Below are positions 56,876 to 64,000 of a stretch of 64,000 bases of DNA, in pieces; position 1 is the stretch's first letter; the number at the start of each line of letters is the position of its first letter. The notes beneath the pieces were generated by a model that was not told the DNA's origin, did not search any database, and worked only from the letters and a program-made list of their open reading frames with translations. The position numbers were made by a program, and so were the translations under genes. Location: NCBI GenBank assembly GCA_036874045.1, contig CM072344.1, positions 10,512,501 to 10,576,500 on the forward strand, in the 5' to 3' direction. The DNA is from Cymodocea nodosa. Lineage: Eukaryota > Streptophyta > Magnoliopsida > Alismatales > Cymodoceaceae.

Positions 56876-59103
56876 TTAATCTTTATGCCTAAGTTCATCT
56901 ACTTCCTTCTGGAGTTTTTCTAATTGAAGCTCTAATTGATTAATCCTTTCTACTGCTCTTGTAATTCCTCCAAAAGGTACAGCTAGTTCTGCAGCTACAA
57001 AATTTCTATATTCTTTCACTAAATGGTTCTAGATCTGATCCTTTTTGATGTCCATTTTGTGAAATCAATACAGTCCACCATCAGCAATGGAATCAAATCT
57101 CCATAAAATAATTTCTTCTTCACTATTTTCAGCTTGGAGATAAAAACTACAGACCAATTTATTTGGATCTTATTTATAACTGCATATATGGCCCATTTGA
57201 CAAATTGACTTAATTCTATGTCATGGCCCTGTCGTTGATAGACATTCTTAATCAAAATGTTAGCTACCATGTGTGCTTTACCATTTAAATGCTTCAATTT
57301 GTTTAATAATGGCACACCAGGATTGATAGCTAAACAATCCTTAATTTCTTGTTTAGTCCATTCAACTGCAGTTGTATCTTCCAAAATTTTTGGTCCTTCA
57401 TTCTTTAAACCAAAAATGTTGTGGAGAAGCTCTGGTGTTATGTGTACATCAGCTTCCTCCATGTTTGAAATTAATCCTCTTTCTCCTTCTCTTAAATTTG
57501 CATAAAAACAAGGCACTAAATTCTCATATACTGCATGCCCTCTTTCTTGAGAAATGAATTGCAGTAGACCTTGGAATTCAAATAAATCTTTGATTTCTTA
57601 CATTCCATCCCAATTTACTGGTCTACTGTAAATAATGTCGTAATCCCTTATTTCTTGGTATTTGGTATAAGCTTCCTGACTACAAAAATGTACTTCATTC
57701 AAAATCGTTGTTTTAGTCGGGTCAAGAAGGTGACTTTGTTGCTCTAGAGGGGTTTGTACTTGTTCTTCCTCTAGCATAGGCTGCATTTGAATATTTTCTA
57801 CAGATTCCTAAATTTCTATTTCTATTTGTGGTGGTGAGCCGGCAGAACTCTCCACTCTATCTTGAATTCTCTCCATAATTTGCTGAAGAGTTTCTTGCTC
57901 TTCAATGGAATCTGTAAAATTATTTTTGTCCAAATGGCTTCTTTCAGCCTCTTCATTTTGTACTCTTTCTTTTTCCTCCTAACTACCAATCTGTTCTGTT
58001 ACTGTTCTTTTTGATTCTGTAACAGATTGGGATGGAGTCACGGGCAATTCAGTTTTTGCCCTAATTTCTGTTTCTTATTGTACAGGCTGTAGACTAATTT
58101 CAACCTGATTCTTTTCTTTTCTTTGCTCCTACTACTGCAGCTCCTCTTGTTCCTCCTCAGAATCGGATAGCAGGTTAATAAAAATCTACTCCACAGGCCC
58201 TGTAAAGTTGGTACTTCAGATTTAATTTCTTCATATTCAGGCACTTTTTCTTTTCCTTTCTTTTTTCTGATTAGTTGTGCATGTTCTTCCTCTTCATCTT
58301 CTGAAATTAAATCTACAAAAGTAGGCTCTGCAGGCCTTCGAGCCACAAGTACTAGCTCTTCCTGTTTAACTTTTTTTTATTACTGCTGGTCTCGTAGGAC
58401 CAGCTTCATCTCCTTTTGCAGCAGGTTTGGCAGTAGCTTCTTAATGCTGTTCCACTTTGATTTTATATTGAACTTTCAACTTTTCTACAACCCTCTTTTT
58501 GTAAAGTGCATCAAGCACTAGGTGTGCATTAGCCACTGCCAAATCTTCTAATTCTCCTTGGTTTTTTCTAACTTGAACCAGTTCTTCAAATTCTCTTATT
58601 TCTTCTTCGTTTGGAGGCCCCATAACTACCAACCTTTCTAATGGTTTAGGAAGTGGATTTGAAGGTCCAGGGTGCTGCTCCTTAGGAACAGGTCTTTCAG
58701 TAGTCGGCTCCTCTTGTCCTTCAGTTGCCTCTTCTTCATTTTCTTTCCTTTCTTGCTCCCAGATCACTCATTTAGCTCGTCTACAGATTCGTCTTTTGAA
58801 CTAGAGCCGAGACTTACGTTGGATTAATTCTAGGGCTACTTCATTGTTTGGCCGTATCTTTCTTTCTTTACTTACTACAATTTCAATTGCCACTCTAATT
58901 CGTGTCTCCATTATCTATGGTATCTGTATTTCTAACTCAACCAAAATTTTTCTCAAGTTAAAGAGTTCTGATTCTACCTTTTGTAGCTCTTTCTCTCTTG
59001 TTGTATTTTTGATCTTCTGCCTCGTGTGCCATTCTTCAGATTCCTTTAGAAACTGTGCGGTGTCCACTACCTCTTCCTAGAATTTAGGCTTCATCTTCCT
59101 CAT
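56876..59103 (-). pseudogene. Extra ORF of Gypsy J, Transposase_32-like
   Basis: From ATG 59103 (MRKMKPKF, then TAG) a 2.2-kb region encodes charged coiled-coil segments (REKELQKVESELFNLRKIL), a Glu/Pro-rich low-complexity part (NEEEATEGQEEPTTERPVPK) and the Transposase_32-like domain at about 57020-57790. The domain shows YDIIYSRPVNWDGM, LVPCFYANLREGERG, LLHNIFGLKNEGPK, HMVANILIKNVYQRQGHDIE and KKLFYGDLIPLLMVDC. It ends in a leucine-rich helix (INQLELQLEKLQKEVDELRH). Several stops and frame changes break it. Architecture and domain match the extra ORFs of Copia B, C, H and I. Confidence 0.75.
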
Positions 59104-59671
59104 CGTGGAGTTACACAACAGCACGGAATCGCTCTGATTTCTACTATTCTAGATTCTAAATGATTTACCGAATAATGCCCCCAAAACCCTAGGTTTTAGT
59201 TAAAATAAGCCCTAAGTTTAGGTGGGTAATCGGGTCATTTCCCGAACCAACTATTACTATTTTATCCACGGTCTTAGCTACAGTAATCTGTTGAGTTACA
59301 GTTAACTTAATGGAATAAGCTCGTTGACTAACTCAAGACTCAACGGAGTAAGCTCATTGAGTTAAGCATAATTCAACGGACTCCCTGTACAAATAGATAT
59401 AATAATAAAAATACTACAGATAATAGTTTTTTTGTTTTTTTTATCGGTTTAATCGATACTATGTTTCGGTCAAACCTAAATATTTTTTTTTATTTTTTTA
59501 TTTTTCTTTCGGTTGAACCGATACTATGATTCAGTAAAACCGACATTTTTTCTGAAATTAATATACATATTTTTATGTTTTGGTCATACTAATGGATCCA
59601 ATCGGTTGAACAGCAACAATTTTTTATATTTCATTTTTTTTTTTTATAAACAAAAAAAAACTAATTTCTTA
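59104..59671 (-). other. Non-coding region between integrase and extra ORF in J
   Basis: It holds homopolymer T runs (59425-59650), three diverged words around TCGGTTNAACCGATACTATG (59440-59560), and inverted GTTGAGTTA / AACTCAACGGA units at about 59280-59390. No coding sequence is recognised. Confidence 0.5.
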
Positions 59672-60733
59672 CTAAGTAAAGCTTGAGTAGTCTTCTACTC
59701 TGACTTCTTCTATAATTCTAAAGGAGCTTTTTGTAGTTTTCAGAATAGGTTTTAGTCTTTGTCCATTTACTTTAAATATATTCTGATTTTTAGGATTTTC
59801 AATTTCAATAGCTCTATAAGGATAAATATTTCGAACTATGTAAGGTCCTGCCCATCTAGATTTTAGTTTTCCTAAATGGTTATGGAGTCTAGCCATATAA
59901 AGATATACTTCTTGTCCTATTTCAAAGCTTTTAGGAATAATTTTTCTATCATGCCAAAATTGAATTTTTTCTTTTTCTCTTATAGTCTTTGAATAAGCTT
60001 CATTTTTAAATTCTTCTAATTCAATTAATTGCATTTTTCTATTTTCAAAAGCTTGATTTAAATTAGTGTTCAGAGTTTTTAATGCCCAATAAGCTTTATG
60101 TTCTATTTCAACTAGTAAATGACAACTTTTTCCATATACTAGCCTAAAAGGTGACATACCTAAGCTCGTTTTATAAGCAGTTCTATAAGCCCAAAGTGCA
60201 TCTATCAATCTATTAGCCCAATCTCTTCTAGTAGGATTTACTACTTTTTCTAAGATTAATTTAATTTATTTGTTTGCACTTTCTACTTGTCCACTTGTTT
60301 GCGGATGATATGATGTTGCAATTTTGTGGTTTACTCCATATTTCTTCATTAAGGCTTCAAAACTTCTATTACAGAAATGAGTTCCTCTATCACTGATAAT
60401 AGCTTTAGGTGTTCCAAATCTAGCAAATATATTTGTTCTTATAAATTAAATTACCACTTTATTATCATTAGTTTTTGTAGGAATAGCTTCTATCTATTTA
60501 GATACGTAATCCACCCCCAAAAATATGTAATTAAATTGATTAGACATAGGAAATGGACCCATAAAATCTATTCCCCATCTTAATGTTATACATACATCTT
60601 CCAGATTTTCATTACTCCCATGATGTTTTTGTATATCATTTTCGTGATTATGATCTTCAATTGTTTTTAGTTTTAAAGTGCATTCTTTAAATACTCTTGC
60701 ATTAGTATTTTCTGTTTGCTGTATATTTTGCAA
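59672..60733 (-). pseudogene. pol: Integrase of Gypsy J
   Basis: A Ty3/Gypsy integrase core and C-terminus. The catalytic Asp in WGIDFMGPFPMSNQF, the second Asp in IISDRGTHFCNRS and the Glu in SYHPQTSGQVESANK are all visible. They are followed by [40 protein letters not shown] and a GPY/F-type module ([14 protein letters not shown]). There is no chromodomain, as in Athila/Tat types. Stops stand where Trp or Gln is usual (after DYVSK, KVVI and SANK). The 178-codon C-terminal part is open. The usual N-terminal zinc domain, reverse transcriptase and RNase H are missing just upstream. Confidence 0.88.
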
Positions 60734-60937
60734 ATTATGCAGGTTTATAACATTATAATTTTCATTGTCCTATTGCATAACTTGTATTTTCCTTGTATAT
60801 TCGTCTAATGCTTTTAATTTTCTTTCCAGATCATCTAATCCCATTACATTCAATTTTTGATCAATTTTCATTATGGTTTTTTCAGTTTCGTAAATTATAT
60901 CCTTTTTAGGTTCTGAATATGCTTCCTTATAATTTAA
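60734..60937 (-). other. Remnant between knuckle ORF and integrase in J
   Basis: Residual frames rich in Lys, Asp and Asn (DLERKLKALDEYTRKIQVMQ) without a recognised domain. The deletion that removed protease, reverse transcriptase and RNase H must lie between here and the integrase core. Confidence 0.4.
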
Positions 60938-61315
60938 TTAGTTGACTTCTTGTTGTTGGCATACAATGTATTCCAGTTTGTCTAGATTTTTCTCTATACT
61001 ATGATCCAGTTTGTCATACCTATCCCAAACTTCATTGTCTCTCAACATATTACACATTCTATACTGACCATCAGTTGGGTAAACTATAGGATTCTCATAC
61101 TCGGCTCTATTATATTGAGGATAATTCATTTGTTGTTCATGGGATCTAACCATCTGCAAACGTCTTAGTTTCAAACAGTCAGAAATGTCGTGTCCTTCAG
61201 AATTGCAGAATTCACATATGCTAATTACAGGTTTCAGAAATCTTTGAGCATAAGCATATGCCATATTCTCAATTACAGAAGAAAACACACAACTCTGGCT
61301 ATTAAAACGAAACAA
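60938..61315 (-). pseudogene. Zinc-knuckle ORF at the 5' end of J
   Basis: A 125-codon frame close to the primer site, with one CX2CX4HX4C knuckle (CEFCNSEGHDISDC) as at the end of Gypsy gag. After it comes a Tyr/Asn-rich stretch and a helix (YDKLDHSIEKNLDKLEYIVC). It is probably the residual C-terminus of the original gag. Its capsid part may correspond to the gag-like ORF now found near the 3' end. The start codon is not certain. Confidence 0.6.
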
Positions 61316-61348
61316 CTCTTACAGTTGCTTATATTAATTCAATTCAAT

Positions 61349-61366
61349 TCCCTGGCAACGGCGCCA
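61349..61366 (-). other. Primer-binding site of element J
   Basis: TGGCGCCGTTGCCAGGG on the minus strand lies seven bases inside the LTR. It is the common Athila/Tat-type Gypsy primer site, and I believe it is complementary to Asp-tRNA. Confidence 0.88.
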
Positions 61367-61373
61367 TAAAACT

Positions 61374-63617
61374 TGTTTGCGTTTTCCCAGCACTACACTA
61401 GAAAAACTTGGATTTGTTACTTCTATTTTTACTTAGTTAATTTATCTTTATGACAATTCTTTCTTTTAAAAGTAAACAAACAACCTTTAATACAATTTAG
61501 ATATTAATTCCAATTTGTACTTTAACTACAAGTGCATAGTGTCTTTTGTATCAGTGTGCAAGTACAGGTCGATCCCATAGGGAATTGCTGATGAATTTGA
61601 GAACTGTTCATTTGTTAACAATCAAATTTATATATTCAATAAGCTCTTCGTTGACATATAGTTAACTCAACACACTAAGTTCGTTGAGTTATGGCTAACT
61701 CAACGGACTAACCTTGTGGACTTAAGTTAACTCCACAAGCTTGTCTTTTCTTTTTAATACTGCTATTTACAGAGGAATTCGGCCAACCATTGGGCGATTC
61801 CACAAATTGTAAATAACATCAATTAAGCTCTTTAATGTTAATTAACATTGGATTTATCATTAAGCAATACTAACATTCAGATAATTCAAATAGTAACCAT
61901 TAAAATCTTTAAGTCTTTTGAACGAACCAATTTCAGTAAACTGTAAAACTAAAATAAACATAAAACAATCACAACACTGACAAAGATAACATTAATCACG
62001 ATACAACACAAACAATACAACACTCAAATACAACATACAAACATAGATAAATTGTTTTTGATATTTTTTTTTTAATATAAACATGGAAATGGGCGAAAGG
62101 TGAAATGTAAAGTAATCTCACTTGACAGTAAATACTTCCGACACTACTTGCAACGCGATTACACCACTGAAAATTAAACCACTTACAATTTTGTCTCCTC
62201 TCCCTATAGAATCGCGAGTCTAGAATTGCAAGATGATCTCTTCTTCAACATACAGGCATCAACCCGCAGCCAAGGCTAAAAGCTTTACAATCTCCTGAAA
62301 TATGAGTCGGCGCTTGGTGAAAATGACTTCCCTTCCCACGATGTGATCACTCCTCAGAGTGGTTGTCAGGCACTGTGTTTGGCTTGGAATCGACCCGACA
62401 TCAGGCAAGTATCCTTACAGACCTCCGATTGTTGTGGATTATGGTGTTCATGATGATGGTTGTTGGTGTGGAACTTCAGAGAATTGCGATGCTCATCCTC
62501 CTCTACACACATTGTCCGCCCATCGATCACACCCTTTTTTTTTTCTTCTTTTCTTTTATATTTCTTCAATAGTAACTGCTTCTGCTTGAATGGTCAGTTG
62601 GATTTCCTTCATTCGTATCAACGGCAATGATTTCTTTCCCTACGTGATACGTGCAAACGTGGTTTTTCTCTTCCAACTATCTGTTCGTACAACCTCTACA
62701 GTGGCATTTTAGAAAATAGATTTAACTATAAAATACGTGCAATAAAGAAATAAGCCGCTAACATAACGCGTTACCTTAGTGTGTATTCATGTAACTCAAC
62801 GCGTACAGTTATGCTAACTTAACGAGTTAAACATGTGCATCTCACATGATATACTAAGGCATTTAAATTCAACACGTGCATAAATCTAACTATCCGATGC
62901 TCAGGTGCATTTCGGATACTTATAAACTTAACTGTCTGATGCTTAGATGCATATCGGATAGCTACAAATAACTCACCGATATATAACTTAAGTAAATCTA
63001 CCAGATCTCAACATGTGTCAGCAGCAGTTTAATCATAAAATAACATTTCGGAGAGTTACAAAGCTAACTATCCGATGCTCAAATGCATTTCGGATAGTTA
63101 TAGATAACTCATCGAAAATCTACTTAAGTCACTTTCCCAGAACATGACACGTGTCCACAGCTATTTTATAAATAAAAAGAGATTTTAGAGAGTTATAGGG
63201 ATAACTATCTGATGCCCAACTGCAATTTCGGATAGTTATAGATAACTCATCGAAAGTTCACTTAAGTCATTCATTATGGTTTTGACACGTGTACTTCAGG
63301 AAATAATAAAATATTCTCTTAAAACATAACTATTCAGCAATTTAAACATAACTGTCCGAATATGTTCGGTATGTTAAACATAACTGTCCAAAATATCAGA
63401 AAATTCGAATACTTAAGAATTTCACAACCTGCAACTTACCAATAGTTCAGAAATGTACTAAATTAACATTAATTCTCCCAAATTAAGCAGATTCTATAAT
63501 TAAAGCATATAACAGTGCAATTATAACATAATGGCTTAATTCTCATATGATAAGCTAAATATTATGCAATTAACCATCATTTAACCGTTAATAATATGCA
63601 CTTTTTCATTCTAAACA
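61374..63617 (-). repeat. 5' LTR of element J
   Basis: The LTR is 2244 bp and matches 49252-51508 base by base with scattered differences. It has the same motif arrays (TCGGATAGTTA type at about 62890-63280, AACTCAACG type at about 61640-61740). The open frames at 62359-62589 are shadows of low-complexity DNA. Confidence 0.93.
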
Positions 63618-63737
63618 CCAACAAACCATTGAGGTTACTAAATGACTTAAATGGCTAAGCATGTTTTATTGCAAAAATACTGCATGCTTCATTGTTTCAG
63701 AGGTTTGAAACTGCTATTAACATTATGTATGTTTGAA
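63618..63737 (+). pseudogene. Element I extra ORF, continuation after J
   Basis: Directly after J the frame reads NKPLRLLNDLNG, a stop, then ACFIAKILHASLFQRF. This lines up with the FIANILHANLFQR part of the Transposase_32-like domain in C and H. The first five bases (CCAAC) are the right target copy of J. The homology ends about 63705-63737, where Gypsy LTR sequence begins. Confidence 0.8.
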
Positions 63738-64000
63738 ACTGCTATTTACAGAGGAATTCGACCAACCATTGGGCGATTCCACAGATTGTAAATAACATCA
63801 ATTAAGCTCTTTAATGTTAGTTAACATTGGATTTATCATTAAGCAGTACTAACATTCAGATAATTCAAACAGTAACCATTAAAATCTTTAAGTCTTTTGA
63901 ACGAACCAATTTCAGTAAATTGTAAAACTAAAACAACATAAAACAATCACAACATTGACAAAGATAACATTAATCACGATACAACACAAACAATACAACA
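63738..64000 (-). repeat. Element K: further Gypsy LTR fragment
   Basis: It matches the J LTR from its position of about 385 onwards (compare 49637-49900 and 61757-62020) and continues past the window edge. It does not begin at an LTR terminus: it joins element I at ACTGCTATTTACAG with short shared sequence. It is therefore the product of a deletion or recombination and not a simple insertion. Confidence 0.85.

Larger units (their letters stand above)
49252..63617 (-). mobile_element. Element J: Ty3/Gypsy (Athila/Tat type) retrotransposon with F-box gene
   Basis: This 14.4-kb minus-strand element has two full LTRs of about 2.25 kb, a TGGCGCCGTTGCC primer site and a polypurine tract. In its own sense the order is 5' LTR, primer site, zinc-knuckle ORF, integrase, extra Transposase_32-like ORF, gag-like ORF, F-box gene, first polypurine tract, spacer shared with Copia elements, second polypurine tract, 3' LTR. 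Protease, reverse transcriptase and RNase H are missing, so it is non-autonomous. gag lying after integrase is unusual for Gypsy. It is inserted in element I. Confidence 0.92.

Overview
The window is repeat-rich nuclear DNA of a flowering plant, probably a eudicot. It is AT-rich and made almost entirely of LTR retrotransposons nested inside one another. I see no independent host gene, no rRNA or tRNA gene and no CRISPR. Two lineages are present. The first is Ty1/Copia elements of Sirevirus type: LTRs of about 1.2-1.8 kb, an initiator-Met tRNA primer site (TGGTATCAGAGC type), repeated polypurine tracts, and an extra ORF after pol. The second is a Ty3/Gypsy family of Athila/Tat type: LTRs of about 2.25 kb, a TGGCGCCGTTGCC primer site, and no chromodomain.

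Layout (letters are mine). A, 1-2168, minus Copia, runs off the left edge. B, 2169-4288 and 11997-13593, plus Copia, 3' end only. C, 4289-11996, plus Copia inserted in B's LTR with TSD TCTTT, and itself carrying a clipped Gypsy LTR (D, 4764-5254). E, 13594-16445, plus Gypsy remnant with gag and F-box pseudogenes. F, 16446-22482, plus Copia inserted in E. G, 22483-25538 and 36816-38781, plus Copia inserted in F. H, 25539-36815, minus Copia inserted in G with TSD CAAAT; both ends are present but the inside is deleted. I, 38782-49251 and 63618-63737, plus Copia inserted in G. J, 49252-63617, minus Gypsy inserted in the extra ORF of I, with TSD CCAAT/CCAAC. K, 63738-64000, another piece of Gypsy LTR. 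The deepest chain is E > F > G > I > J.

Three things stand out. (1) Gypsy J carries an uninterrupted 384-codon F-box protein gene between a gag-like ORF and its 3' LTR. A broken copy lies in the same gag/F-box order in element E, so this is a stable cargo of the family. (2) The same kind of extra ORF, a putative plant transposon-protein (Transposase_32-like) domain inside a long acidic and coiled-coil protein, occurs in Copia elements B, C, H and I and in Gypsy J. (3) Non-coding DNA is also shared across the Copia/Gypsy divide: a spacer block in C, H and J; a Gypsy U3-like block upstream of the extra ORF of I; and a lattice of short motifs (AACTTAACGAGTT, TCGGATAGTTA and its complement, CACGTG) in nearly every LTR. 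This points to modular exchange between superfamilies.

All pol and gag copies are damaged by stops, small indels and large deletions, so none looks autonomous. All coordinates and comparisons were made by eye.
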